A DNA stretch of 64,000 nt, taken from Vespa crabro. Lineage: Eukaryota; Arthropoda; Insecta; Hymenoptera; Vespidae. Positions 1-14,305 of this stretch are shown here, in pieces; the stretch's first letter is position 1, and each line of letters begins with the position of its first letter. The notes beneath the pieces are model-generated. The model was not told the DNA's origin, did not search any database, and was given only the letters and a program-made list of their open reading frames with translations. The position numbers and the translations under genes were made by a program. The stretch lies in assembly GCF_910589235.1 (NCBI RefSeq), contig NC_060961.1, forward strand, positions 6,562,501 to 6,626,500, given 5' to 3'.

Positions 1-1915
1 GATAACATAAGCGATAGGTTAATCGTGTCGCTTTGAAAGCTTTAGCAGTTATGATCGAATCGTCGATGACCAAAGAGCAGACATTAATTAGTCAGATGAT
101 TAACAATGCGATTGTATATCCAGATCGACTACTTGGCGATGACATTGCCATAACTAGCTAAACGGACATAGAGACGTGTGCGCATTATGACATTGGAATC
201 TCCTACATGGAATTATAAAGCCAACGATTTCGAATCGTTCCATCATCCATTAGAAAGCAGACATGATGGATTGGAACGAAATCTATTACGTGATCATAGT
301 TAGAAATTTCAAATTAAAATCAAAGCTTCACGAAGAAAATAAAATTTATTCTTTTTTCTTTTTTTTTGCTTACTTTTTTTCTTTCTCTTTAATATTTTCA
401 AAGCTATTAAATGAAAAAGAAAACGTTACGTAATAATGGACGATAAAGTAAAGAAATGTAAAATAGTTTTTATATTAAATAAAAAAACATGTATATATAT
501 ATCTAATTTTTTTTATTTCAAATTAAATTTAATTAAATTTAATTTCTTCGCGAAATGACATCTCGATTAGCGTAGATTGGCGATTATTAATAGATTTTCT
601 ATTCCTATTATTTTAAATAAAGAAGATAAAATTTACACATTTCCGATAGAAATTTAAATGATTTCATTATATAGTTATGTCCTTATTACGAAAGAATAGA
701 AAAAAATTCAAATGTAAAAATTATTAACAATATTCGATTTTATTATATCGATGTTGTTGCATTATTTAAATAAACAATAGAATAAATTACGCTTGAAAAC
801 GATCTTTTTTTCAAGTTTCTACGATTTTTCATTTCGAACATAACGTCTTCGAAAAATTTTCATTCATAATTTTTATAATACAGCTGTTCGTAGTAATATA
901 GTAGTAGTAGTAGTAGTAGTAGTAGTAATAGTAATAGTAGTAGAAGTAATTTGATCAGCTAAGGTGCGTAAATTCTTAGAATTTACGCATTTAGGTCAAT
1001 GTGTCATTGATCTAATTCAAATGAAATTATTGGTCAACGTAAACGTCTTCCATTTATATGGGAATATCTCCGAAATTAAAAATCGTAAAGACTTGAAGAA
1101 GATATCATTTTAAAAGATAATATTTTCTCTATTTGTTTAAATGATTAACAATTTATATTGTGAACAATTTTTCTAAACGTAAATCCTTACGAACTCAAAT
1201 TTATTTTATTTTATTTCCTAAAAAGACAAATCAGTTTTCGACTGATCTATAAAATTGTTAATTAATAAATAAATTAGTTTTGTATCGTAGAAACAAATTT
1301 TTTGAGTATTATTGTAAGCGCAAAAAAAAAAGAACGACGAGCAACCTTAAATAGTTTAAATATAAAGGATGTCATTTTAATAATTAACAATATTGTAATA
1401 TTACAATTTTATATTTTACATGTTAAAAAGAAAAAAGAATATTTCTCGTTATATTTTAATGCGAATAAAAAAAAAAAAGAAAAAATACCGTCTGATCCGG
1501 ATCTACTTGGATTTTTGAAATTATAAAAAAAAAAAGAAGAAAAAGAAAGGAGCAATAAAAAAAAAATAGCGACAAAATTTAAAGATAGAGAGACAAAAAA
1601 TAGGGGAAGAAAAGAGCACTGTAAAATGTCAACGGCAGCCGGGAAAAAAATTAATTTCTTTGTCGATATGCCGCCTCGAATATCGATGCTCACATGCGTG
1701 TCCTTCTAACCCCTTTCTCTCACGTCCCCCCTCCAACCACCTCCATCAAAAGCCACCCCGCAAAATTGCCACCTCCCCCCCCCATCTGTGCTCATCCTGG
1801 CTTCTCGTTGTGTTTTTACTCTTGAAACCGCAAACTGAAATATAAAACAACTTCGTTTGTAGAATAATAATAAAAGGAAAAAAAAGTGTTTCACCTCGCT
1901 TTTCATGAATTTCTT

Positions 1916-1974
<59 letters not shown>

Positions 1975-2998
1975 TTTTCCCTCCAATTTTTTTTTCTTTG
2001 TAGATACTTTTTTCTTTTCTTTTTTAATTTATGCAGTTCTTTTACGAAATAGAAATTCATTTCTAGCAATTCTAAACGACGGATTAGGTCAAAATAAATA
2101 AATAAATATTTCCCACTGACTTCTCTAATCACTCCTTTTTTATTGTTAATAATAATTCTTCTCATTTTTTCTTTATTTTATTTTTTCCTTTCAGGATCTT
2201 TGAGATCCTTTTTTTCTCAGATCTAAAGAAAAAATTTAATTATCACGATTTTGATACAATAAAATTGTTTATGTTCGCTTTTTGATATTAATCAATCGTC
2301 GAAACGAATTTTCTATTTTTTTCTTCTTTCCTTTTTTTTTATCTTATTCTTGATAATTAAGATGAAATTTTTCTTTTTTTCATTTCCAATGATCATGAAA
2401 TTAAAACAGTAAGAAATGTCCGTCCAATTGACATTTAAAAATGACATAATTTTTAATAAAAAGAATCTCGCAAGAAATTTTGCGTTAAAAAGTTGATATC
2501 TTCCGGATAAAATTTATATAAAACAAGAAAAAAACAAAAACAAAAAGAGAAAAAAGAAAGAAAGAAAAAAGTTGATAATAATTTATGTTTAATTAAATTT
2601 TATCTAAAATTTCGTCCCATCATATATTTTAACAATGACTTGTAAAAGTATTTGTAGATTACGATGTTACGAGAATGTAGGACGAAGATGATAATAATAA
2701 AAAAAAAAAAGAGGAAAGAAAGAAGAAAATAATCATAATAGTAACAATAATAATAAAAATAAAGGGGAAAGAGAGGAAGAAAAAATGAGCCATGAACCTA
2801 ACCAATATAATTTCGATTTAACGGGGGCGTAGGTCGGGCTCGCCTAACCGCATTACGATGATATTCTCCATACGGCTTTCTCTCACTTCCCACGTTCGCT
2901 AGACATAAATCACACGAGATTCGATCTGACGGTTAATTTCCGTCGAAGGAACGCGTCTACGGCGTGCCTACGTGAAAAACTGAAAATAAGAGAAAAAT

Positions 2999-3055
<57 letters not shown>

Positions 3056-4073
3056 AAACGAGAAAGAGAGAAAGATATCAGAAATAGACTATTTTTCATA
3101 AGAAACTTTAATTGGATTGAAGTCTCGTTAGTTGTACGATTCCTATTTCACGCTTACGTTAGTTAGATGCTTTGATCAAAATCATAAATATTAAAGAAAG
3201 TTCACGTTAATGCGAACACTTTCTTTTTCTCTCTCTCTTTTTCTTTTTTTTTCTTTTCTTTTTCCTTTTCTCTTTGCATTAATTTGCAGAAGTAAAAAAA
3301 AAAAAAGATTAATGTTTTGACGTCGATGCAACACATTTGGAATTTCGTTTTTTATGAATATAAAGAAAACAAGAAAGGAGAAGAAAAAAGTCGAAGATCA
3401 ATATATGTATCTACATTCGAAAGGTTCGAATTAATTTTTGATACGCAATAAAGAGAGATGATGTTAGCTGTTAACGTGAAAATTTCTTGCTTCATTGATT
3501 TTGAAAGAAAGATTCGTTTTTATGAGGGGGTTGGGGGTGCACGAAAAAAAATACAGAAGTCAATTTATATGCAAGACATTAGAATTATGATTTTTATGAC
3601 GGTGAAGAGAAGGGGGAGGGGATATGGGGATATAAAAAAGGAATATGTAAAAAAACCATTGAATAAGTATTTTCAACTTGTATGTTAGTAAATTCTTTCT
3701 CTTCTCTTTTTATCTCTTTTTTTCTTTTTTTCTTTTTTTTTTTTGTTTTTTTTACGATTTTACTTTTATAAAATCGAATAAATTTCATACATGCAGAGAC
3801 GTGTATCGATTTCACGAAACGATATTGACAATGCATTCGATCTTCATTTTATTTTTCTCGTTGAAATGATATACAGATCATTGCCATCCGAGAATAAGGG
3901 GGTAATTGAGTAAAATTGGAAGAGGCGTTAAGAAAATGGGTATCGTCCTTCTGCTTGGAAAGTGACTGAATATTTGAATAGGTCCTCGCTTCGCTTGATA
4001 TACCCTCAAGGATTTTTAGATGATATCCGAAAGATATGAGACTCTAAGGGTGAGATGTGTGAGAGAGAGAAAA

Positions 4074-4141
<68 letters not shown>

Positions 4142-4852
4142 ATAGGAGAGTATATCCAAAAATTATATTTTGGATACTATAGGGTATCCGAAAATTATCT
4201 ATACAGCTTCATCATTTTTAATGAAATTCAAGATGTCATATATACTGAATGATTAAATAAGAATATTAATAATAATCTATCATTTTCAAAAAGATTCTTT
4301 TATATTTTAAAGTAACAATTTTACAAACATTCGTGTATATATATATATATATATGTGTGTACATATAATTAGTGATTTGTATAACATTGTGTTTATATTT
4401 AAATGCTACTATGTATGTATATTTTAACAATTCCACGTCAATTCGTTTAATAAGGGCTGTGATTCTTATTTTTAAATGTCTGTCCATGTTTGTCCATATC
4501 TGTCAATCGATTATTGTATACAATATTTTTGACTAATCCCCGATATATAGATATCAGAGATTGTAACGTTGGGATATTCAGATGGTTATTTAATTACATT
4601 TTAGAAATGTATTTATTGTTCAGAGATTTGCGAATATGTTCAAGGCTTTAAAAAATGTTGCTTTTATACAGGAGAGATGAAAAAAAAATGTAATAAATTT
4701 TTTCGCGTTAAACCACACAACGGGGAAATTTTTTACACTTGTTGATTTATATATTATCAAGAAGATAGAAGTTGTATAAATAAATTTTGGACACCTCGTA
4801 TACATGTACATACGTATGTACAAACACGCATGTATGTGTATATATCTGTCTG

Positions 4853-4929
<77 letters not shown>

Positions 4930-5010
4930 TTCTTTCGTATAAACAATTATTCTCTTAACTGTTAATATTTATTTTTTCTAACCTCTTTCTTTCTATTTTT
5001 GTTTTTTCAG
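1..5010. other. Upstream intron or 5' flank of Rim
   Basis: No coding exon that I can support. The stretch is AT-rich and ends in a clear pyrimidine-rich acceptor at 4981-5010. It holds an (AGT)n tract near 898-947, (TC)n at 1913-1970, (GA)n at 3000-3052, a TA/GA compound tract at 4076-4139, a TIR-bounded element at 4178-4800 and (TC)n at 4855-4928. Two patches are less AT-rich than their surroundings: 1660-1830, which is C-rich, and 2815-2975. Because the first visible exon begins at an acceptor, the start codon and the Rab3-binding helix expected of RIM must lie further upstream. Confidence 0.7.
4178..4800. mobile_element. TIR-bounded non-autonomous element (ACAGGGTGT-like ends)
   Basis: The left end near 4178 reads 'tatagggtatccgaaaatta' and continues '..tatacagcttc'. 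The reverse complement of the right end (to 4800) reads 'tacgaggtgtccaaaattta' and continues '..tatacaacttc'. The two match over roughly 35 bp with several differences. The interior has no transposase. A diverged MITE is the simplest reading. Confidence 0.5.
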
Positions 5011-5089
5011 TTACGAAATTGGCTCCAGCTAAAGTTACACCGGTCGAGGAGATACAACCGAAAGAGGATACCATCGATTCGATTATAAA
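5011..5089 (+). CDS. Rim: Rim exon A (first visible): linker before the zinc finger
   Basis: Internal coding exon. It is preceded by a good acceptor (pyrimidine run then CAG at 5008-5010) and followed by GTGAGT at 5090. Read with the first two bases belonging to a split codon, it encodes 25 residues beginning TKLAPAKVTPVEEIQPKED and ending DSII, plus two bases of a Lys codon completed at 7595. It is acidic and proline-containing, fitting the segment between the Rab3-binding helix and zinc finger of RIM, but it has no diagnostic motif. Its assignment rests on exact phase agreement with the next exon. The alternative frames hit stops. Confidence 0.75.
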
Positions 5090-5708
5090 GTGAGTATAAT
5101 ATTACGTTTAATAAAATTTTTGTTAGTTTTATCAGTTCGGCATTATTTCGAACGAGGTCAGAGTGATAAAAGTGAAATATTATATAGCTTAGTTAAATTG
5201 TAAAGTTCAGTTAAATTGTAATTGTAAAGTTAAATATGATATCGTTATAATGCTATACACATTTATATACACACCCAATCATTTTATATAATATTTATTT
5301 ATATTTATATATATATATATTAAATAATTATTATTATTAAAATAATATATAATATATATTTGCACATTATATAGATAGATAGAATTTTTCGATATATTTA
5401 AAATATTTAATATATGGGGTATATATTGATTCTATGAGATTTAAAATGAATAACTAAAGGAATAAGAAAAATTTTCTTAGAGAAGAAAAAAATGAAAGAA
5501 ATAAATAATGATATCTCAAATCTTTATCGTGTAGTAATCAATTGGTGCAACAAGTTCTTGAGCACGATAAAATATTAAACGATATTTAATTTTACAATAG
5601 ATCTTCTTCAAGGATCTTGTTATATTTTACAATAAGAGCAATCTCAGCAATCTATGTTAATGGAATTGCTTAATAAAGTTAATTCACGATGAGCAAACCA
5701 AATTTCTT

Positions 5709-5745
<37 letters not shown>

Positions 5746-7594
5746 ACTCACTCATTCACTCACTCATTCACTCACTCTCTTTATCCATCTGCACGTCTAT
5801 CTATCTTATCTGATCTGATCTTTATCTTTTCTTTTGCACTGATACGAAGCTTGTTCGTAAAATAAGAAACAAAAAAGAACAAGAAAGGAGAGAAAAAAGA
5901 TTTAAAAGAAAAAAAAATGAATAATTGAGTTATCATGCTTCGTTGTGTCGGAATGATATTGAATATACGAATGAGAGAGAAAGAAAAAAAAAAGAACGAG
6001 AGAAAGAGAGAAAAAAAGAAAGAGAGAGAGAGAGAGAGTTCGAAGATTAATGAACTTTCCGGTCTCACGTCGTTCGTTCCTCTTTCTCCTTATTTTCCGG
6101 AAATGAAAATTTAAAGTTTGAAAATTTTTCAGACGTGCTACAACCATACCGACTACGTTCGTAAAAATCAATTCTTCCTAAATGAAATAGTACCTACATG
6201 TACATACATATGCTCCATGCTGTCTAAACATAATGTTAGAGAAATAAGAAAAAAAAAAAAAAAAACAAAAAGAGAGAAAACGTTTAAGCGATTTAAGATA
6301 TTTAAATGATATTGAATCATTATTAAATCATGATTCATGTTTATAATAAAATATCTTTATTATGCAATATAAGTGATGCAATCCTGAAGAAATCTATAAA
6401 GCATAATTATTTATACTGATCAAAATATTCATATATAAAATATATGAATATTATATATAACCGTTTGATTTTGAAAGTGGAATAAGTCCATTTTATGAAG
6501 AAAATTGTTAAAGCTAATGCTTATTACAAATTAACATAAAATTTCTTTTTTTTTTTTTTTTTTTTTTTTATAAAAAAGAAAAGAAAACTGTGGACGCCGC
6601 CTTTTCAAAATCGACGGCTCATATATCGATCATTTCTATTTAAAAAAATTTTTAACAATTGTTCAATAAAAATATTACTAATCAAATGAATAAAAGTAAA
6701 TAACGGAGTATCATTTTGGAAATTTGTTTAAAACTTCTTAGTGAAATTTGTTTCCTTTTCTTTTTTTTTAATAATATTTTTGTAATTGAATGAATTAGAA
6801 AATATAAAACTGTAACTGAATGATAAAAGTAAGAAGATTAATTTGTTGCAAAAACTGAATAAATCCTTTTCTCCTTTATTTTTTTTATTTTTATTTCTAT
6901 TTTCTTTTTGTTTTTTTTCTTTTTCATATTTATTCAATTTTTTATTCATTTATTTACTCTTTTTTTTATTTTTCTTATTTCAATATGTATGTTTATTATC
7001 ATGTAAAATTAATCAATACAAAAATTAATAAAATATTATTAAATATTTCCGTGGTTTAATTGATTTCAGTAAAGAAACATTTCAAACGACAAAAGTTGTT
7101 ATATTTTAAAGAGGAAAATATGTAGTAATATTTTTTACATCCGTTTCGTATAAAAAGTGTTTCTTTTTCTTTTCAACAACAATCGATATATTATACTTAA
7201 CAAAAGTGAAACAATATTTAAAACTTAACTAAAGTTGGTTAACGAGCATCTAAAGTGTATCAATTTATCGATATTCCAAACGTGTTATGACACTTTTGAA
7301 GTTTAACGATATTTGTTAAAATATACGATTAAAACGACAAGTACGGTTTACGATATTGTTACGGTAATTAAAGTATTGGAAAAAAAAAGAGTAAAAAAGA
7401 AAAAGAAAAAGAAAGAAATCAAAGCGAACGAAAAAATTCATCGGGTTCGAGATCGTTCGAAATCGATCTTCTTGTAAGTTAATTTCTTTTTTCTTCTACT
7501 TTTTTTCGTTGTCTTTTTATTTATTTTTTATTTTTATTTTTATTCTTTTGTACACACGACCAAATAAATTGGAAAAAATTGATTGTTACAACAG
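5090..7594. other. Intron of Rim
   Basis: GTGAGT donor at 5090 and ACAG acceptor at 7591-7594. AT-rich, with (TC)n then CACT/CATT repeats at 5715-5780, GA-rich stretches near 5970-6040, a poly-T run at 6547-6569 and a short TIR element at about 6459-6620. No further coding signal seen. Confidence 0.75.
6459..6620. mobile_element. Short TIR element, same family as 16445-16680
   Basis: The left end reads 'aaccgtttgattttgaaagt' and the reverse complement of the right end reads 'gagccgtcgattttgaaaag'. The ends match over about 20 bp, and both resemble the ends of the 16445-16680 element ('gagccgtttattttgaaagt'). Interior includes a long poly-T run. No coding capacity. Confidence 0.55.
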
Positions 7595-7754
7595 AAAGCC
7601 GGAAACAGGAAGTAAAACGAGCAGCGGTGAAGAATGTAGAGTTTGCCGGAAGTCCTTTGGACCAGAAGAAGCTTCGAGGACTTGCTGCGAATGTCTACAA
7701 AAAGTTTGCGAGGATTGTGCCTCGTACTCGACGACAACGAATTCAGACGATCAG
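7595..7754 (+). CDS. Rim: Rim exon B: first three CxxC pairs of the RIM zinc finger
   Basis: Encodes visible-protein residues 26-79. It contains three of the four CxxC pairs of a FYVE-related RIM zinc finger: CRVC (residues 40-43), CCEC (56-59) and CEDC (64-67). In RIM family proteins this finger, with its flanking helices, binds Munc13 and helps vesicle priming at the presynaptic active zone; the flanking helices bind Rab3-GTP. The exon starts after ACAG at 7591-7594, which completes the Lys codon split from 5089, and ends in phase 0 before GTAAAT at 7755. An extra Cys (57) sits beside Cys56. Spacing to the fourth pair is completed by the next exon. Confidence 0.93.
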
Positions 7755-7842
7755 GTAAATGTTCTTGATGATTATTTATCGTTTCGCTTGATGACTATTG
7801 ATTCTCATCTTGAAATATAGTATAACTTTTCATTTTGAAGTA

Positions 7843-7876
<34 letters not shown>

Positions 7877-8592
7877 GCATAAAAAAGAAAAAAATAGAAA
7901 GAAAATTAATTACTATAAAAAATAAATAAAAATATTGCATAAAAAATCGAAATTGAAATTCAACAAAAAAATTGTTTACATGTGAACTTAATTAATTATC
8001 AAATTTACGTGAATAATTATTTGTAAATAAGTGATACTTCTTTTTACTTTTCTTTTTACTTTTCTTTTTTCTTCTTTCTTAATTAATATCAATTTTAATG
8101 TTAATAATTAAAAAGTACAGTGATAATTTTTCGTAGATAATTAATTTTAATCGTACATATATAATTACGTTTACGATTAATTTTTAATTCATTTTAATAA
8201 CGTACATACATATTTATGTGGATAAAAATCAATTAAATATCTGCCTTCTTAATTAAATTCAATCATATGTGTATAATTGAAAATTTGAAAAAATTTGATG
8301 AAAATCTTTTGATAATTAATTTCAATCATATGTAGAAAATTAATTGGAGATCAATGACGATTATTGTTGATAATTAATTTTAATTGTATTATGTAAATAG
8401 ATATCGATCACAAATTTCTTTGTTTAATTAATATTAACTGTATATGGATCATAATTAAAAAGTGAAAAGTTCTATGATAATTTTTTTGTAATTTAATTAG
8501 TATTGTAGATTTGCAATTAAAAAATAACCTGTTAAGAATATATCGTTAATTAATAAATTAATTAACTTAGTAATCAATTAAATAATTAAATA

Positions 8593-8636
<44 letters not shown>

Positions 8637-8819
8637 TTCTCGACTTTAATATATACCACCTTATAGGACATATAGGTGGTATATCTTTTTTTTTATTTTC
8701 TACTTTTTTCGTATTTTTTATAACACCTATATTCATATGCATATACATACACACATATACACATATAAATTCATCGAATTTTATATACACTCTAGTCTTA
8801 TAAACATAATATTTTTATG

Positions 8820-8866
<47 letters not shown>

Positions 8867-9014
8867 TCATATATATACACATATAATATATATATATATA
8901 AATTTAAAAAAATTATAAATATTTATATATATATATATAAATTCTAATTATATACACATATATATAGATATAATATATAGATATAAATTTGTGAACTTTT
9001 ACGTACTATTGTAG
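7755..9014. other. Intron of Rim with degenerate AT repeats
   Basis: Donor GTAAAT at 7755, acceptor ending GTAG at 9011-9014. From about 8080 to 8580 it carries a very degenerate repeat built on a 'gataattaattttaat' core recurring every several tens of bases. (TA)n tracts lie at 8596-8632 and 8823-8862. No coding signal. Confidence 0.7.
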
Positions 9015-9269
9015 TCGTCTTGGAGATGCAGCGTTTGTCGTCGAAAATTAGCCTCGAGGGACCAGCCAATCGTGACACAAGAGTCAACAGATTCTCTTCT
9101 TGAAGTGCCGATTCTCGAAGCATTGCAAAGAAGACATAGCGATGCAAGACTCGGTTGTCAAAGTGGTAGTCAACTAGGTGGTTTTGGAAGTGTTTTGGCA
9201 CCACCAAAGGGCATAGAAATTCGAAGACACTCTGACGTATCACCTGCCAGCTTGAAGGAACTCGAAAAG
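9015..9269 (+). CDS. Rim: Rim exon C: last zinc-finger CxxC pair and start of linker
   Basis: 85 codons, phase 0 to phase 0 (residues 80-164). It opens with SSWRCSVCRRKLASRD, supplying the fourth CxxC pair (Cys84, Cys87) after an aromatic residue, exactly as expected for the closing half of a RIM zinc finger. It continues into a hydrophilic linker with two near-identical basic phosphosite-like motifs, QRRHSDA and IRRHSDV. It ends SLKELEK before GTATTAG at 9270. The opposite strand is also open over much of this length but starts in TA repeat and has no family resemblance. Confidence 0.93.
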
Positions 9270-10881
9270 GTATTAGAAACATCATTATTATAATTAAATT
9301 TTTAAATTTGATTTAGAACGATAAAACAAAAATTGAAAATGAAATAAAAATATAAACGGGGAAGATCATAATATGGTTTTCTACTCTCTACGTTAATTCA
9401 CTAAAAATATACGTATGATTAATTTAAATGCCTGCCTCGTTTGGTACATTGATTTTAATATTGTTTTAAATACCCATTTAATTTATTTATTAAGGATTTA
9501 TAAAAATATTATTTTTTTTAATAGTAATGAAGATCTATCGAATTCGAGCCACGTTTAACGCATTAATTTAAATGTAAATTTAATATAGCTTTTCACTAAA
9601 TCCATTTATTGGAAATTATAAAAGAGTTATATTCGATCAGTAATGGAACAGAAAATGTAGATACATTTAACAATATATTGATTTCAATCTCAATTAAAAT
9701 ATCTATTTATATATATATATATATAGATTATATGATAGATAAAATAAGATTATATATATATTATTTATTACAACTTGCAGTACATTTACTTGATATAAAT
9801 TATAAAAAATTAAAATATATAATACTCACGCTTAATGATTAATTAATTATTAATCAATAAATTAAATTATTCGTTATAATTACTTATTAGAAAAAAGAAC
9901 AGAATCAATAGTAATTTTTATCAATAATGAAAATCCCAATGCAAAAGATCTAATTTAAAACATTAATATGAATATTGTTAATAATATTCATATAATATTG
10001 TTAATAATTTTCACACATCCATAAAATGGATTCAATTATATATTATATACCTCTTGAAACCATATTCTGTATCTTCCATTATCCGTTAACCCCGAGCAAT
10101 AATCCAGCCAGCAGGAACGAAAATTAGTATCGTTGTAATTAACATGTGACCCAAGAGAAATGTCGTTTCTCAATGTGTTTCGCTTTGTGTAAGCTAATGG
10201 CTTCGTTTCATGGTGTTCAGCTGTTAACAACGGAGGATGATGGCTTTTATTGCTTTATTCATAGCTTCTTGCCTTCACACGGACATATATCCATATATAT
10301 ATGAGGTTTAAGCAACTTATTGCGCAAACATATATATATCTACAATTTACATCTACATACGTACATATATACATACATACGTATATACATATAAGATGTG
10401 ATCAAAACGTGTGCGACATTTTTGTTTATTTGAGAAATTACGTAGTCATTTATTCTTCTAAATTAAAATTTTTAAAAGTTAAAACTAATCCCCCATTGTA
10501 TATAATATTCATTGGGTACAATTCACTCAAGAATTTTTATTATGAATGTAATATCTTCGATGATTTTTAAAATATTGTTCTTTCATTCATGCTTTATTTT
10601 TTTTTATTTGTAATATTTAATCTAATTTGAGTGAGAATAAAAGTAAGAGAGAAAGAGAGAGAGAGGGAGAGAGAGAGAGAATGAGAGAGAATGAAATAGA
10701 GTATAAAAAAATGAAAGAGAGAGAGAGAGAATGAGAGAGTATAAAAAAGTGAGAAAAAGAGAAAGAGAGAATGAGTGAATGTGAAAGATAGTGAAAGAGT
10801 GTAAAAGAGAATGAAAGAGAGTAAAAGAGAGAGTAAGGTACAGAGTGACAGAATAAAAGGCTGTGAAAGAGAGTTTTAGAG

Positions 10882-10934
<53 letters not shown>

Positions 10935-11680
10935 GATTGAGACGAGTGATTGTAATTTGACGTATATTTTTTTGCAAGAATCACATATGGCCTTTGTTTT
11001 GTTTCGATCGACATTGGAACACTTAATCTTATTTTAAATAAAAAATTTTAATGAGATATTTAAATCGCATCTAAACAAATTGATCATAAAATCCAATCAA
11101 TTCGAGCAATATCGTAGGATAAAAAAATAATTGACGTATAGAGATGTTAGATATATGATTATATCGTCCTCCAAAAAAAAAAAGAAGATTGTGAGAAAGA
11201 GGAAAAATAAAAATTATTTTCATCGAATATTTTTGTTGTCGAAGATTTAATAATAGAATACGGACATTTTTTGATATCACACCTTGTAACTATGTTATCA
11301 CACATATCGTATTATGTATACACACGTGCAGTACATACATGTACATGCATAGATAAATAGTTAAATAAGAGATAGCACGGCTTTGTTTTTCAATGTTTTC
11401 AAAAAGATTCGATAATACAGATTACGATATATGTAGATATTAAAACAATAGAACAAAACATAGCACAAAGTAAAAATACACGTTGAATCTCTTTTTTTCC
11501 TTTCCGGGAGGGAAAAAAATAATGAAGAAAAGAAAAAGAAAAAAATAAGAAAAGAGGAGGAAGCAGATAATAGACAGAAAATTTTTTTTTGTTAACAGAA
11601 ACTTTCCGATTTGTGAGATAAAAATTCTAGCAAGCTTCTTTATCAATTTTTTTTTCTTTTTTTTTTTTTCTATCGACGAA

Positions 11681-11740
<60 letters not shown>

Positions 11741-12056
11741 TCGTTTGTAATGCTACCTATCATTTCTCATCGAATATTTATATATGTACATACGTCGTTA
11801 CTTATATACATGCATACGTAGAAATATATTCGTATAGATTGTTCGCGCAAACTACAATATCGATGAAGCTGTGCGTGCTATTAAAAAAAAAAAAAAAAAA
11901 AAAAACGAACAGAAAATGGGGAAAGACAGAAAAAAAGAAACAATATTCGAACGGTGAAAAATACTTCGTGGATTAAACAAAAAGAATGGAATAGTCTATC
12001 GATCGAATTCGTAGTTACATTGAAAGATTTTTATAAAATATTTTTATATATCGTAA

Positions 12057-12424
<368 letters not shown>

Positions 12425-12469
12425 CAGGATAGACTGAATATTACTAATTGATTTTAAACCTTAAATCGT

Positions 12470-12645
12470 GAACCTTTTTTTAGGCTCGTAGCTTAATTAG
12501 TCTTGTAATTTCATAATTTGAAAAGATAAAAATATAAAAAAAATAAAAAAAAAGAAATAAAATGGCCTAAGGAGTCTCTCGATAAAGGGTAATCGATATT
12601 TATTAAAATCACCTAGAAACTTTTGAACTGCGTCCTTTATAATGA
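12470..12645 (+). repeat. Dispersed repeat family, copy 1
   Basis: Shares the pattern 'cctaaggagtct', 'gataaa', then 'cctagaaacttttgaactgc' with copies at 20810, 27905, 46490 and 57080. Strongly diverged. Confidence 0.5.
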
Positions 12646-13289
12646 TTTAAAAAAAACTAAATTATTTTCTATTACCGTTCTTCTTATATTACTATGAACA
12701 TAATTATTATTATAGATCAGATTTTCTGATTAAATTGAAACTTAGTTATTTATAAAAACTTCCAATGTCTTAAATAAAAAATAAAAGTAATTTTTTTGTT
12801 CTATTTTAATTGACATTGTTATTGATATTATAATTAATTTAGTTGTCATAATATCGAGCGTTGGAAAATTTAACGTTACCTATCGAAATATTCTTTTATG
12901 TTTTGTTCGAATGATAAAAAATAAACCGCATATTTTTAATCGACTTTTCGTTGTGATAAAATCGTACGAAACACTCAGTTGGAAATAATCGAAAAAAAAT
13001 TTCGCAAATATAAAAAATACTGCACATGGATTGATATTTTCGATGTTTTTTATGAATAAATATTTGTTTTCTATGATAACAAATAAAGAAATAAAAAACA
13101 AGAGAGAGAGGGAAGGAGAAAGAGAGAGAGAAAAGAAAGAAAGAAAGAAAGTGATAACATGGTAATATAAACAAAAAAATATATTCAGAAAAAAAGGTTC
13201 GATGAAAAAAATAGTAAAAATTTGTAATTTTATTAAATTTCGTGGTGCTATTAAATTTTATGAAAATTTAATAAACAAATATTTTCAGT

Positions 13290-13440
13290 GAATAAATTAA
13301 TAAATAGATATGTTAAAAAATAAATTTGTAAATAAATGAATAAATAGATATTTTCATCATTAATAATAAATAAATTAATAAATAGACATTTTCATAATTA
13401 ATAATAAATAAATTAATAAATAAATATTTTCATTATTAAT
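13290..13440. repeat. ~50-bp degenerate tandem array
   Basis: Three copies of 'aataaattaataaatagaca' followed by 'ttttcataattaataat', one after another. Confidence 0.75.
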
Positions 13441-13569
13441 AATACGTTTTTAATATTTATCGACGAGATTTAATTAATAAACAATTACGAAGGTAGTATA
13501 ACAATATAAAAATATCAAAGATGATAATTTAAAAAAAAAAAATCCTTTTGACATTACCAAAGATATTGT

Positions 13570-13870
13570 ATTAAAAAATATAAAAAAAGTGTCAATAACG
13601 TACATGACAATGACATTTAAAAAAAATATATATATACACATAACGTTACAAAAAATGTTAATGATGATGATAAAACGATGATTATAAAAACTATTATATT
13701 ATACTAACGTCAATAGCAATGACATTATAAGGGATATGCATAACAATGTCATATATTAGAATCAAAAAAAAAAAAGAAAAGTATTATATTACGAAAATAT
13801 TAATGACAATGACATGCATGTATAAAAAAATATTATATTAACAAAATGTCAATGACAATGCCGTAAGAAA
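13570..13870. repeat. Degenerate array around 'gtcaatgacaatgacat'
   Basis: The phrases 'tattatatta' and 'aatgacaatgacat' recur four or five times with variable spacing, separated by poly-A and TA runs. Confidence 0.6.
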
Positions 13871-14305
13871 AGAAAGAACACCATAACAAAAAAAAACAAC
13901 ACCATAAAAAAAGAAAGAAAGAAAGAAAGAAGGAAAAAAAATACTCACGATCGGTAAATACTAATCTATTTGAAAAACACATGTTACATATTGTATATGG
14001 CATATATTAGGCTTTTGAATGTTATCGAAGTGCATAACAAGCGTAAACACAAGATCATAATGTGTACATATCTCAATCATGGAATACATACGACAATATA
14101 ACATCAGCTTGTTGAATCGAATTCTATAACACGCATACACCCATGCAATCAACCACCCAATCACTCACCCGTCCAAGCACGTACACACACGCACGCGCAC
14201 ACTTACATACACATAGACAGAAAGAGACAACGCATATCTTCATCATAAATGTGTGCAATGGTGTAGTCAGCCTCGAGCTCTAATCGTCGTATCGTAATGT
14301 TGTAG

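Noticed and set aside
8944..9285. 113-codon minus-strand frame over the zinc-finger exon
   Set aside because: It overlaps a confidently assigned + strand exon, begins in repeat and resembles no family.
10301..10570. Frame containing 'RCDQNVCDIFVYLRNY' considered as a mariner transposase remnant
   Set aside because: No catalytic motifs, no TIRs found around it, and the rest is TA-repeat translation.
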